Positions 1-9,701 of a stretch of DNA of 64,000 nucleotides are shown in pieces (positions within the stretch are counted from its first letter, which is position 1; each line of letters begins with the position of its first letter). Source of the stretch: Hymenobacter cavernae (GTDB lineage Bacteria > Bacteroidota > Bacteroidia > Cytophagales > Hymenobacteraceae). The translations under genes were made by a program, and so were the position numbers. The notes under the pieces are model-generated. The model did no database searches. It was given only the letters and a program-made list of their open reading frames with translations, and was not told the DNA's origin. The stretch is taken from assembly GCF_014641455.1 (NCBI RefSeq), contig NZ_BMHT01000005.1:127357-191356 (forward strand). The letters are read 5' to 3'.

Positions 1-38
1 TCTTATCGCGCTGCCCTATTTTCTGCTCCGGAACATCC

Positions 39-3017
39 GTGAAAAAACCCTTTCTGCTCCTCTTTCCAGCCATTGCGGCGCTCGCCCTGACCACCCAGTG
101 CCAGACAAGCAAACCGGCCGTAACTACAACCTCGACAGCGCCCACGGCCGCCCCGCAGGCGCCGGTTCTGAAAGAGAAAGAATACAAATACGAAACCGTT
201 GCAGGCGACCCGCTCAAGGCGCGCATCTACACCCTCGACAACGGGCTGACGGTTTACCTCTCCGACTACGAAGATGCCCCGCGCATCCAGACGTATCTGG
301 CCGTGCGTGCCGGCTCCAAGAACGACCCGAGCACGGCCACGGGCCTCGCCCATTACCTGGAGCATATGGTGTTCAAGGGCACCTCAAAGCTAGGTACCCA
401 GAACTGGCAGGCCGAAAAGCCAGAGCTTGACAAGATTGAAGCGCTCTACGAGAAGTACCGCGCCCAAACCGACCCCGCCGTTCGCAAGAAGCTGTATCAC
501 CAGATCGACTCGGTTTCGAGCGTGGCGGCCAAGTACGCCGTAGCCAACGAGTACGATAAGGTGATGGGCGCCATCGGCGCGAAGGGCTCCAACGCTTACA
601 CCTCGGTGGAACAAACGGTGTATCAGGAAGATATTCCGTCGAATCAGATTGAGAAGTGGGCGGCCATCCAGAGTGAGCGGATGCGCGAGATGGTGCCGCG
701 TCTGTTTCACACCGAGCTGGAAGCCGTGTACGAGGAGAAGAACCGCGGCCTCGACAACGACTTCTCGAAAGAGTACGAAGCGCTGAACGCTAGCCTCTAC
801 CGCAAGCACCAGTACGGCACCCAGACCACCATCGGCACGATTCAGCACTTGCAGAATCCGTCGATTACGGAGATTAAGAACTACTTCGGCAAGTACTACG
901 TGCCCAACAACGTGGCGCTTTGCCTGAGCGGCGACCTGGACTACGACCAGACCATCCGCATCATTGACAAGTACTTCGGGCAGCTGCCGAACAAGCCGGT
1001 ACCTGGCTTCACCGTCGCGAAGGAAGAGCCGATTACGGCTCCCATCGTGAAGGAAGTGGTGGGGCCTAGCTCCGAGAACGTGATGATCGGCTTCCGCTTT
1101 CCCAGCACCGCGTCGAAAGATGCCAACGTGCTGCGCATGATCGACAAGATCCTGACCAACGGGCAAGCCGGCCTCATCGACCTGAATCTGAACCAGAAGC
1201 AACTCGTGTTGCAAGCGGCCTCGTTCACCGATTTAAACAACGACTACTCCTCGCACATTCTGTATGCCACGCCGCGCCAGGGCCAAAAGCTGGAAGCTGT
1301 ACGCGACTTATTGCTGGCCCAGCTTGATCAGGTAAAAAAGGGCAACTTCCCCGATTGGCTTATTCCGGCCATCATCAACAACGAGCAGCTGCAACGCACC
1401 AAGAGCTACGAGAGCAACGAGGCCCGCGCGGGTGCTTTCGTGTCGGCGTTCATTGCCCGCGAGGATTGGAAGGATTACCTGAAGCAAATCGACGACTTCT
1501 CGGAAATCAAGAAGGCGGATGTGCTGCGCGTGGCCAACCAATATTACGGCAACAACTACGCTCTCGTGTACAAGCGCACGGGCAAGGACACCAGCACGCC
1601 CAAGGTGATTAAGCCGGCCATCACGCCAGTGCCGGTGAACCGGGAAGCCTCGTCGGAGTTCTACAAGGAAGTAACCGCACTGCCCACGCCGCCGCTGGAA
1701 CCGGTGTTTCTGGATTACAAAAAGGATATTCAGGAGCTAGCCCTCAAGCCGGGCCTGCCGGTGTTCTACACGAAGAACACCGAAAACAACCTGTTCAACC
1801 TGTTCTACGTGCTGGACATCGGCACGAACAACGACCCCAAGCTAGGTCTGGCCGCCGACTACCTCCAATACCTAGGCACCGACAAGTACACGGCCGCCCA
1901 GCTTCAGCAGGAGTTCTATAAGCTAGGTTGCTCCTTCGGCGTATCGAGCGGCCAAGACCGCGTGTTCGTGAGCCTGAGTGGCCTCGACAGCAACTTCGAG
2001 CCGGCCTTGCAGCTCTTCGAAACACTGCTAGCTAATCCCAAGCCCGATGCGCAGGCGCTGAACGCTATGGTGGCCGGCGTGTTGAAGTCGCGCCAGGATG
2101 CCAAGCTTAACAAGCAGGTGATTCTGAGCCAAGCGATGGTGAACTACGCCAAGTACGGCACGAAAAACCCGTTCACAAGTCAACTTTCCGAGAAAGAGCT
2201 GAAGGCTCTGAAGCCGGCTGACCTTACGGCGCTGACCAAGAAGTTGACTAGCTACCAGCACCGGATTCTATACTACGGTCCGCGTCAAACGGATGGCTTA
2301 TTGACGGTACTTAACACGGGTCACCGCATTCCAGCTAAGCTCACGCCCACCCCGCCGCAGAAAGATTTCGCCGAGCAGCCCATGAAAGACCGCAAAGTGT
2401 ATTGGGTGGACTACAACATGGTTCAGGCCGAAATCCTGTTCCTGACCAAAGGCGACGTGTACGACAAGAGCCTGGTGCCCACGGTGAGCCTCTACAACGA
2501 GTACTTCGGTGGCGGCATGGGCAGCATTGTATTTCAGGAACTGCGTGAAAGCAAGGCCCTAGCTTACTCGGCTACGTCGCGCTACGCAAACGCCGACAAG
2601 CAAGGCCGCTCCAACTACCTACTCTCCTACATCGGCACGCAGAATGACAAGCTGCCCGAGGCCATGGCCGGTATGGAAGCTCTGCTCACGGATATGCCGA
2701 TGGCCGAGGCCAACTTGCAAATCGCCAAGAACGCCATTCGCAACAGCATTGCCACGGAGCGCATCACCAAGTCGGACGTACTGTTCAGCTACGAGCGCGC
2801 CAAGCGCCTCGGCCTCGACTACGACGTGCGCCGCGACGTGTACGAAAAGACCCAAAACATGAGCTTCGACGACTTGAAGAAGTTTCAACAAGCCAAAGTG
2901 AAAGGCCAAAGCCAGACGATTCTGGTTATTGGCTCGAAAGATCGGCTAAACTTTAAAGAGCTGGCCAAGTATGGTCAGGTACAACAGCTTACCCTAAAAG
3001 AGATTTTTGGGTATTAA
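39..3017 (+). CDS. M16 family zinc metallopeptidase, two-domain lipoprotein
   Basis: Predicted peptidase of the pitrilysin/insulinase family (M16), probably cleaving peptides at the cell envelope. The start is GTG. The N-terminus is a lipoprotein signal with lipobox LTTQC (Cys about residue 21), followed by a Thr/Ala/Pro linker. The inverted zinc motif HxxEH is present as HYLEH at residues 105-109, and the downstream EAVYEEKNRG stretch near residue 235 supplies the third ligand region. The second half (from about residue 560) repeats the M16 fold without an HxxEH, as is usual for the non-catalytic half. The length of 992 residues fits a fused two-domain M16 protein. The gene stands alone and is followed by an inverted repeat. 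Family assignment is firm; the substrate is unknown. Confidence 0.93.
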   Translation: MKKPFLLLFPAIAALALTTQCQTSKPAVTTTSTAPTAAPQAPVLKEKEYKYETVAGDPLKARIYTLDNGLTVYLSDYEDAPRIQTYLAVRAGSKNDPSTATGLAHYLEHMVFKGTSKLGTQNWQAEKPELDKIEALYEKYRAQTDPAVRKKLYHQIDSVSSVAAKYAVANEYDKVMGAIGAKGSNAYTSVEQTVYQEDIPSNQIEKWAAIQSERMREMVPRLFHTELEAVYEEKNRGLDNDFSKEYEALNASLYRKHQYGTQTTIGTIQHLQNPSITEIKNYFGKYYVPNNVALCLSGDLDYDQTIRIIDKYFGQLPNKPVPGFTVAKEEPITAPIVKEVVGPSSENVMIGFRFPSTASKDANVLRMIDKILTNGQAGLIDLNLNQKQLVLQAASFTDLNNDYSSHILYATPRQGQKLEAVRDLLLAQLDQVKKGNFPDWLIPAIINNEQLQRTKSYESNEARAGAFVSAFIAREDWKDYLKQIDDFSEIKKADVLRVANQYYGNNYALVYKRTGKDTSTPKVIKPAITPVPVNREASSEFYKEVTALPTPPLEPVFLDYKKDIQELALKPGLPVFYTKNTENNLFNLFYVLDIGTNNDPKLGLAADYLQYLGTDKYTAAQLQQEFYKLGCSFGVSSGQDRVFVSLSGLDSNFEPALQLFETLLANPKPDAQALNAMVAGVLKSRQDAKLNKQVILSQAMVNYAKYGTKNPFTSQLSEKELKALKPADLTALTKKLTSYQHRILYYGPRQTDGLLTVLNTGHRIPAKLTPTPPQKDFAEQPMKDRKVYWVDYNMVQAEILFLTKGDVYDKSLVPTVSLYNEYFGGGMGSIVFQELRESKALAYSATSRYANADKQGRSNYLLSYIGTQNDKLPEAMAGMEALLTDMPMAEANLQIAKNAIRNSIATERITKSDVLFSYERAKRLGLDYDVRRDVYEKTQNMSFDDLKKFQQAKVKGQSQTILVIGSKDRLNFKELAKYGQVQQLTLKEIFGY

Positions 3018-3028
3018 TCCAAGCGGGC

Positions 3029-3077
3029 GCCCCACCCCTAGCCTACTCTCCTTCCAGGGAGTGGCTAGGGGTGGGGC
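3029..3077. repeat. Inverted repeat / terminator-like hairpin after the M16 gene
   Basis: Perfect 15-bp inverted repeat: left arm 3029-3043, right arm 3063-3077, C-rich on the left and G-rich on the right. It starts 12 bases after the peptidase stop. No T-tract follows, so it may act as an mRNA stabiliser or factor-dependent terminator. It contains CTAG in each arm. Confidence 0.6.
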
Positions 3078-3151
3078 CCACCGTTGAACAGTGCTAACGT
3101 AATTCATCACTCTACATTACCGTCACCTAATCCCTGACGCGACCTTTTAAA

Positions 3152-4417
<1,266 letters not shown>

Positions 4418-4437
4418 TACATGGGCTTAGGCCAATT

Positions 4438-4484
4438 ACAAAGAAACCCCGCGTTGGCTGTGAGGCTGGCGCGGGGTTCTTTGT
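4438..4484 (+). terminator. Terminator after icd
   Basis: Hairpin with arms 4438-4453 and 4470-4484 (ACAAAGAAACCCCGCG / CGCGGGGTTCTTTGT; one bulged A). The right arm carries the T-rich end. It lies 20 bases after the icd stop. Confidence 0.8.
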
Positions 4485-4727
4485 TAATAGCCGCATATAC
4501 TTTTTGAAACAATTACAAACTATACCCGTATAATTATACTAAATATACAAGTTAATCAATTATTTAATAAAATTAATATGAGCTACTATCTAATAAGTTT
4601 AGACATCAGCACGAGACCACATACTGCAATGGTATATACGAGGTATATACATGACGATATGTTTTCAAGAATATCTATAAATAACAAGAGGATTTAATTA
4701 AGAGAGGCTAGCATAATTAACTATAAA
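4485..4727. other. AT-rich leader of the HNH island, no gene seen
   Basis: Base composition drops sharply to AT-rich from about 4495 up to the HNH gene, unlike the GC-rich flanks. No open reading frame with recognisable content is present. It is probably the promoter/leader of the foreign HNH gene; no convincing -33/-7 pair could be assigned because AT-rich matches are frequent. Confidence 0.5.
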
Positions 4728-5342
4728 ATGGCATGCGAAAATTTAACAAAATATAACATAATTTTTCTTACTATAAATACTTTGAATGACGTAAAAAGCT
4801 ACTCTGTAACAGGTGGAATAGCTCTCGTAGAGCAACAAATAGCAGAGACTTATTTACCAGCCCTAATCAAAAGGGGCCTCTATGGTTTCGAAGAAAACAA
4901 GCCTAGAGCAAGCAAATACAATAGCAGATTTGTAACAGGAGATTACAAGAGGAAGCTACTGGAAAGAGATGAAAACAAATGCATGATTTGCAAGGCAAAT
5001 CCAAAGAAAAACAAGCATGTATATTTACAAATGCATCATATAATTCGATGGACAGATAAAGGGATTTCAAACCCCGAGAATATTATTACTCTATGCAAAA
5101 TATGCCATGACAAAGTACATAGATCTAAAGCTCCTTTAGAAGAGATTAATAGATTGCATAAAATAAATAAAAACACATACAATTTTAGTGAATACGAAAT
5201 GACCATAAAACTGCATACACAAGATCATTTTACAGATGAAGATATTGATAGAATGATGTTCATTAACAATATCAAGTCTAATTGCATTTGTATACAAGAA
5301 CACGGAAAAACAAAATTTTTCCACAATATAAACCTCAACTAG
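4728..5342 (+). CDS. HNH endonuclease domain protein in an AT-rich island
   Basis: Predicted metal-dependent DNA nuclease of the HNH family. The visible core is a zinc-like pair CMIC (Cys85, Cys88), the MHHI catalytic histidines (His103, His104), an Asn-containing NPENIITLC segment, and the second pair CKIC followed by His (Cys123, Cys126, His127). The first 70 residues and the C-terminal 70 residues match nothing I recognise. Codon and base use are strongly AT-rich, unlike every neighbour, which points to recent transfer. No methyltransferase or specificity subunit is adjacent that would make a classical restriction system, although a methyltransferase-fold gene follows at 5887. The start is uncertain: the preceding purine-rich stretch is weak. 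Function beyond nuclease is unknown. Confidence 0.8.
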   Translation: MACENLTKYNIIFLTINTLNDVKSYSVTGGIALVEQQIAETYLPALIKRGLYGFEENKPRASKYNSRFVTGDYKRKLLERDENKCMICKANPKKNKHVYLQMHHIIRWTDKGISNPENIITLCKICHDKVHRSKAPLEEINRLHKINKNTYNFSEYEMTIKLHTQDHFTDEDIDRMMFINNIKSNCICIQEHGKTKFFHNINLN

Positions 5343-5383
5343 CGCGAGTTTAGCAAAGCGTAACTCGTGCCTAGTTTTGAGGA
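5333..5383 (+). terminator. Hairpin overlapping the HNH stop codon
   Basis: Imperfect long hairpin: the left arm CCTCAACTAGCGCGAGTT contains the stop codon TAG (5340-5342), and the right arm AACTCGTGCCTAGTTTTGAGG closes it. Two more perfect small hairpins follow directly (GATGAGG/CCTCATC and TGCCGC/GCGGCA, about 5382-5415). The run is likely to end the HNH transcript or to begin a structured RNA. Confidence 0.55.
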
Positions 5384-5492
5384 TGAGGTTATACCTCATC
5401 TGCCGCGTAGCGGCAAGGGGTTTGCATGGTCAGAAGGTCTGGGGAAAATTGACCTTTCTTCACAGCTTTCGTATGTTTGCAATGCAGTACTA

Positions 5493-5573
5493 TACAGCAG
5501 GTCTAGCACACAAACGGCGGCCAGCACCTAGGTACTAACCGCCGCCATCCTACGGATGTCCGAGCCAGTGACT
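5493..5573 (-). repeat. Repeat copy 1, putative minus-strand structured RNA
   Basis: About 80 bases closely matching 8271-8355. Read on the minus strand it forms a 9-bp stem GGCGGTTAG / CTGGCCGCC around a loop containing ACCTAGGT, followed by TTTGTGT. Differences from copy 2 keep pairing on the minus strand through G-U pairs, whereas on the plus strand they would be C-A mismatches. This points to a minus-strand RNA. The element resumes at 5770-5807 after an interruption. Confidence 0.5.
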
Positions 5574-5717
5574 CACCACGGCTCGAATTGCTCCTCCTAC
5601 TGCTGCTTTGAGCAGTTCCAAGGAGACGTGAAACCAACTAGCTTTGCTAGTGCGTTTCACTTTCGCACGTTTCCTCATAACTGATCGGGTTGTAGGGTGT
5701 GCATGCACCCACTTCCT

Positions 5718-5757
5718 GAAGCCCTGGCTGTCGCAACCAGCCGGGGCTTCGTCTTTT
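5718..5757 (+). terminator. Plus-strand intrinsic terminator in the repeat interruption
   Basis: Thirteen-base-pair stem GAAGCCCTGGCTG (5718-5730) / CAGCCGGGGCTTC (5738-5750), including one G-U pair valid only on the plus strand, followed by GTCTTTTT. It would end any plus-strand transcript coming from the HNH side. Confidence 0.75.
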
Positions 5758-5886
5758 TACAGACGACGCGTTGGCGGGGTGACGACCGTGCGAATGGCTC
5801 AAAGATACCACGCCCGCCACAACCGTAACTAGTAAGAGTGAACCTCGGTAGTACATAAGTTTCTCGCCAACCTTTCAAAGCTGCGA

Positions 5887-6792
5887 ATGGTCATCCGTGA
5901 AATACAAGCTGACCTTGAGGCTATAGAGCGGAACGCTGCACTCTACGAGGAAATAAATTTCGATAGCCGGGTAGAAGCCTTGGACTTCCTAGATTTCCAC
6001 GTCCTTGATCGGCTTGAAGGGCTACTTCAAGCGTTAAATCCCTCAACAGAACTGCTCCCGCTACAACGGCGTGCAGAGGACGTAAAGCGCCAACTAGAAG
6101 CCGTTGATGCGGCCTTGTTTCAGCGGTTGCGGGCAGATATTCGCGCGGGCCGTTGCCGAGGGGCCTCCCTCCTAGCCCTGATTAATACGTATGTCGGGCG
6201 CGGCGCCAGTGGCGAGCAGGCACAGCAGGAGATTGGGTATGATAACCTCGATGTGTTTACGAACGGCTTGTTTCCTAACCTAGCTTTTCCGTTGGAGACG
6301 CAGGAGCGAGAACCGGAGATGGTATTTTACCAGAAAACGCCCGCCCGTATCATTCTCGAATTGGTAGAGCAAGCCCAGCTTACCAGCGCAGACGTGTTGT
6401 ATGACCTAGGTTCTGGCTTGGGGCACGTGCCTACCCTAGTGAATCTGCTCAGTGGCGCTACCACCAAAGGCGTGGAAGTGGAGCCCGCTTATTGCGTGTA
6501 TGCAAACGCCTGTGCGACCGACCTAAACCTGTCGCGGGTAATGTTCATCCAGGCCGATGCCCGCACCGCCAACTACTCCGATGGCACCGTTTTCTTCCTA
6601 TACACGCCCTTTCAGGGCCGCATCCTACAAGAAGTATTGGCAAGACTGCAAGCAGAAGCACGCAGCAGAAGTATCAGGCTCTTCACGTACGGGCCTTGTA
6701 CGCTCCACATAGCCCAGCAACATTGGTTGAAGTGCGTGGACTCAGTGGACCATACGATCTATAAGCTGGCTGAATTTAGCAGCTTACCCTAA
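5887..6792 (+). CDS. DOT1-like class I SAM-dependent methyltransferase
   Basis: A 301-residue protein with a C-terminal Rossmann methyltransferase fold. Motif I is DLGSGLGH (residues 173-180), followed by KGVEVEPAYCVYA (motif II acidic residue) and an FIQADAR segment (motif III). The spacing and wording of motif I plus the following helix resemble DOT1/KMT4-type enzymes. Motif IV lacks an obvious NPPY or DPPY; YTPF is found instead (about residues 238-241), so a nucleic-acid target is not supported. The N-terminal 150 residues are helical and unassigned. The true target is unknown. It converges on the second isocitrate dehydrogenase with a shared terminator. Confidence 0.75.
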   Translation: MVIREIQADLEAIERNAALYEEINFDSRVEALDFLDFHVLDRLEGLLQALNPSTELLPLQRRAEDVKRQLEAVDAALFQRLRADIRAGRCRGASLLALINTYVGRGASGEQAQQEIGYDNLDVFTNGLFPNLAFPLETQEREPEMVFYQKTPARIILELVEQAQLTSADVLYDLGSGLGHVPTLVNLLSGATTKGVEVEPAYCVYANACATDLNLSRVMFIQADARTANYSDGTVFFLYTPFQGRILQEVLARLQAEARSRSIRLFTYGPCTLHIAQQHWLKCVDSVDHTIYKLAEFSSLP

Positions 6793-6807
6793 CGAAAGCG
6801 CATCAAA

Positions 6808-6836
6808 AAAGCCCATCTGGCGACCAGATGGGCTTT
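6808..6836. terminator. Bidirectional terminator between methyltransferase and IDH
   Basis: Perfect 13-bp stem AAAGCCCATCTGG / CCAGATGGGCTTT with a 3-base loop, A-run on the left and T-run on the right. It serves the convergent genes ending at 6792 and 6858. Confidence 0.9.
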
Positions 6837-6857
6837 TTCGTTATTGACGCTTAACGC

Positions 6858-8090
6858 TTACTGACCTAGCTTGGCTTTCAGGTTTTGGTCGAGAGCTTCC
6901 AGGAATTCCTCGGTGTAGAGGTAATCCCGGCCGTGCTCCACTTTGTTGCCGTGGATACAAACGGCGAGGTCTTTCGTCATTTTGCCACTTTCTACGGTCT
7001 CAACGCACACTTGCTCGAGAGCGTGGCAGAAGTCGATGAGCTCTTGGTTGCCGTCGAGCTTGCCGCGGAACTCCAGGCCACGCGTCCAAGCGAAAATCGA
7101 GGCGATGGGGTTCGTAGAGGTAGGCTTGCCCTTTTGGTGGTCGCGGTAGTGGCGGGTTACGGTGCCGTGGGCAGCTTCTGCTTCCATCACCGTTCCATCG
7201 GGGGTTACCAGTGTCGAGGTCATCAGACCTAGCGAGCCAAAGCCTTGCGCAACGGTGTCGCTTTGTACGTCGCCGTCGTAGTTCTTACAAGCCCACACGA
7301 AGTTGCCATTCCACTTCAGCGCCGAGGCCACCATGTCGTCAATCAGACGGTGCTCGTAGGTGATGCCAGCAGCTTTGAACTTCTCTTGGTAGTCTTGCTC
7401 GTAGATCTCCTGGAAGATGTCCTTGAAACGACCATCGTACTTCTTCAGGATGGTGTTCTTCGTGGAGAGATACAGGGGCCAGCCTTTCATCAGGGCCTGG
7501 TTGAAGCACGAGTGCGCAAAACCACGGATCGACTCGTCGGTGTTGTACATGGCCAGGGCCACGCCATCGTTCTTGAAGTTGAACACTTCAAACGACTGCA
7601 CGTCGCCACCGTCTTCGGGGGTGAAGGTGATGGTGAGCTTGCCTTTGCCTTTGGTGACGAAATCGGTAGCGCGGTACTGGTCGCCGAACGCGTGACGGCC
7701 GATGCAGATCGGAGCCGTCCAGTTGGGCACCAGGCGGGGTACGTTGTTCGTCACGATTGGCTCGCGGAACACGGTGCCGTCCAGGATATTGCGGATCGTG
7801 CCGTTCGGCGACTTCCACATTTGCTTTAGGCCAAACTCTTCTACGCGCTGCTCATCGGGGGTGATAGTGGCGCACTTGATGCCCACGCCGTACTGCTTCA
7901 CCGCATTGGCCGCGTCGATGGTTACTTGGTCGTTGGTTTCGTCCCGGTACTCCATGCCTAGATCGTAGTACTTGATATCCAGATCCAGATACGGGGTAAT
8001 CAACTTGTCCTTGATGAATTTCCAGATGATGCGCGTCATCTCGTCGCCATCCATCTCCACAACGGGATTTGCTACTTTAATTTTTGCCAT
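6858..8090 (-). CDS. NADP-dependent isocitrate dehydrogenase (eukaryotic IDH1/IDH2 type)
   Basis: Same reaction as the icd product but from the homodimeric subfamily typified by mitochondrial and cytosolic IDH. The 410 residues begin with the family signature [14 protein letters not shown]. The substrate-binding arginine loop is [14 protein letters not shown] (residues about 131-144, equivalent to the Arg132 region of human IDH1). The cofactor and metal region [17 protein letters not shown] follows at about residue 308. It is transcribed from its own promoter region (8091-8200) and ends at the shared terminator. Having both this type and the E. coli type in one 5-kb stretch is unusual. Confidence 0.96.
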   Translation of the reverse strand: MAKIKVANPVVEMDGDEMTRIIWKFIKDKLITPYLDLDIKYYDLGMEYRDETNDQVTIDAANAVKQYGVGIKCATITPDEQRVEEFGLKQMWKSPNGTIRNILDGTVFREPIVTNNVPRLVPNWTAPICIGRHAFGDQYRATDFVTKGKGKLTITFTPEDGGDVQSFEVFNFKNDGVALAMYNTDESIRGFAHSCFNQALMKGWPLYLSTKNTILKKYDGRFKDIFQEIYEQDYQEKFKAAGITYEHRLIDDMVASALKWNGNFVWACKNYDGDVQSDTVAQGFGSLGLMTSTLVTPDGTVMEAEAAHGTVTRHYRDHQKGKPTSTNPIASIFAWTRGLEFRGKLDGNQELIDFCHALEQVCVETVESGKMTKDLAVCIHGNKVEHGRDYLYTEEFLEALDQNLKAKLGQ

Positions 8091-8270
8091 TGTCCTCTAG
8101 GGGTTGTTTATACTGACTACTGTTCACGTTGGGGCCGCTGCCGGCTGTGCGCGTGCGCCAAAGATAGAAGGTCAGGGGTAAAATGCCTTGTGCAAGTTTA
8201 TCGGTTGTGTAAGGCAATACCTAGGCTCACCTCTTTTTCCGGATGTTGCCTATGCTTGTATTGTCATGAC

Positions 8271-8391
8271 AAACAACAGGTCTGTGATACACAAACGGCG
8301 GCCAGCACCTAGGTCCTGACCGCCGACATTCTAGCGGATGTCCGAGCCAGTGACTGTTGGCGGGATGACAACCGGACGAATACATCAAAGA
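8271..8391 (-). repeat. Repeat copy 2, putative minus-strand structured RNA (uninterrupted)
   Basis: Matches copy 1 in two blocks, 8271-8355 to 5493-5573 and 8356-8391 to 5770-5806, contiguous here. The minus-strand stem is GGCGGTCAG / CTGGCCGCC around a loop with ACCTAGGT, then TTTGTGT. It sits just downstream of the AraC terminator on the same strand, so it could be processed from read-through or have its own start. Confidence 0.5.
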
Positions 8392-8404
8392 CAAACGACA
8401 AAAA

Positions 8405-8442
8405 ATCCCTGCCGATTGCCTGCTTGGGCTCTCGACAGGGAT
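8405..8442 (-). terminator. Terminator of the AraC gene
   Basis: On the minus strand, ATCCCTGTCGA pairs with TCGGCAGGGAT (one G-U pair) and is followed by TTTTTTG. It begins 22 bases after the AraC stop. Confidence 0.85.
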
Positions 8443-8464
8443 GCTCATCGTACCTTCTCTAAAG

Positions 8465-9526
8465 CTAGGTTGTTGCGTAAGCTGGCGCTTTGGCTTGTCT
8501 CAGCCACGCATCCAGCTGCACGGCATCGGCGTAGCGGCTAGTTGGCGGGAGGCGTCGAATCTGGGAGGGCGTCACGCCAAACTTGCGCCGAAACGCCGTA
8601 GCGAAGTGCGCGGGGTTGGAGAACCCCACCGACTCGGCCACTTCCTGAATTGGCTGCTCGGTGAGAGTCAGCAGCTGCTGGGCCACGCGCAGGCGCTGCT
8701 CGGCGATGTAGCCGAACACGGTGGTGCCAAACACTTCCCGAAATCCTTTTTTGAGCTTGAAGTCGTTGGTACCAAACAAGCGAGCCAGCTCCAGCAGGCT
8801 GGGCGGATCGGCGTAGTTTTTATCCAGGAAGTCGCGGATGCTATAGAGCAGTTCCCGCTCGCGGGAGCTAGGTTTTGGCATTCGGCGGCTCAATTCGGCT
8901 TGCTGTTCCATAAACAGGTCCAGAATACGTGCTTCCAAAAACATCTTCTTCAGGGGCCCGCTGTAGGGGCACTGCACAATTTGCTGAATGAGTGCATGTT
9001 GCGCAGGACTGATGGCCGTGCCGGGCGGCAGCATCACGAAGGGCTCTGAGCGACCTAGGTGCTTTTCGTGCAGCGCTATCCACTCGATATTGCTGGCCAG
9101 CAGCTCGGTAAAGAACTTCGGCGTGAGGTGCAGGCAAAAGTTGCGGAAGCGTGTTTGCTCGCCCCGAAACGTGTAGGTGTTCACCGGCGCCTCGTCGGCC
9201 ATTACGTTCTGGTGCCCCTTGCCTACGTGCAGCGGCCGTAGCGCGCACCGGCGCGACGCCATGTCACCTTCGAGCTGATAGTAGAACGCAATCCAGGGTT
9301 TCTCGACCAGCAGTTCGGCTTGTAGTGGTTTATCGAGCTGTCCTTCCAAATAGGTCATTTGCAGCCCATCCATGAAGTAGTCCGTGAAGTTCAGCGAACC
9401 ACCGTCGGGGCTGCGCCACGTAGTGTCTGCCTGGAGCAGACCGGTTTGCTGCTGAAGGTTGGTTTGGCAATTATCCAGCAACTCCGCCGTACGAAACTGA
9501 AAGAAAGGCTCCATGAAGGCGAGCAA
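8465..9526 (-). CDS. AraC-family transcriptional regulator
   Basis: A 353-residue regulator. The C-terminal 100 residues form the double helix-turn-helix domain: the first helix pair lies around SLLELARLFGTNDFKLKKGF, the second around PIQEVAESVGFSNPAHFATA, ending in the family signature FRRKFGVTPSQIRR. The N-terminal 230 residues are an uncharacterised sensing region. No target is shown by the sequence; the nearest divergent gene is the small membrane protein at 9702, separated by 175 bases that hold both promoters. Family assignment is firm, ligand unknown. Confidence 0.93.
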   Translation of the reverse strand: MLAFMEPFFQFRTAELLDNCQTNLQQQTGLLQADTTWRSPDGGSLNFTDYFMDGLQMTYLEGQLDKPLQAELLVEKPWIAFYYQLEGDMASRRCALRPLHVGKGHQNVMADEAPVNTYTFRGEQTRFRNFCLHLTPKFFTELLASNIEWIALHEKHLGRSEPFVMLPPGTAISPAQHALIQQIVQCPYSGPLKKMFLEARILDLFMEQQAELSRRMPKPSSRERELLYSIRDFLDKNYADPPSLLELARLFGTNDFKLKKGFREVFGTTVFGYIAEQRLRVAQQLLTLTEQPIQEVAESVGFSNPAHFATAFRRKFGVTPSQIRRLPPTSRYADAVQLDAWLRQAKAPAYATT

Positions 9527-9701
9527 GTATAACTAGTTGATTAGCAACGATGTCATAAACATCCGCAATCTTCAGCAGGGAACAAAAATCCGGCAGAGAA
9601 AAAAATAAAATCCGTTTCACGAAAGTGGTTTATCGGGCGAAATGCCACTTTTGTCGTGCAATTAGCACTTGTCACCTAGCTATACCACTCTTTCTACTGC
9701 T

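Larger units (their letters stand above)
5343..5886. other. 544-base non-coding stretch rich in hairpins, copy 1 of a repeat
   Basis: No convincing protein gene. It holds, in order: the HNH 3' hairpins, a unique stretch to about 5490, repeat copy 1 (5493-5573), about 196 bases absent from copy 2 (5574-5769) containing hairpins CGAGCC/GGCTCG and GAAACcaaCTAGC/GCTAGtgcGTTTC and a plus-strand terminator, then the resumed repeat (5770-5807). The whole may be one or more structured RNAs. Confidence 0.55.
8091..8464. other. 374-base intergenic region with repeat copy 2 and the AraC terminator
   Basis: Holds the upstream region of the IDH gene (8091 to about 8230), repeat copy 2 (8271-8391) and the minus-strand terminator of the AraC gene (8405-8442). 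No protein gene is seen. Confidence 0.6.

Noticed and set aside
390..1214. 274-residue minus-strand open frame inside the M16 gene
   Set aside because: Antisense to a gene with an intact HxxEH motif and signal peptide; no recognisable motif of its own.
4485..5886. IscB/OMEGA-type RNA-guided system or group I/II intron with HNH ORF
   Set aside because: The HNH protein is only 204 residues with no RuvC parts, and no conserved intron core (catalytic domain V or P7 pairing) is recognisable beside it.
4728..6792. HNH nuclease plus methyltransferase as a restriction-modification system
   Set aside because: The methyltransferase lacks a DNA-methyltransferase motif IV and differs in base composition; no specificity or ATPase subunit is present.
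7245..7829. 194-residue plus-strand frame opposite the second isocitrate dehydrogenase
   Set aside because: Shadow of the enzyme frame, with no independent motif.
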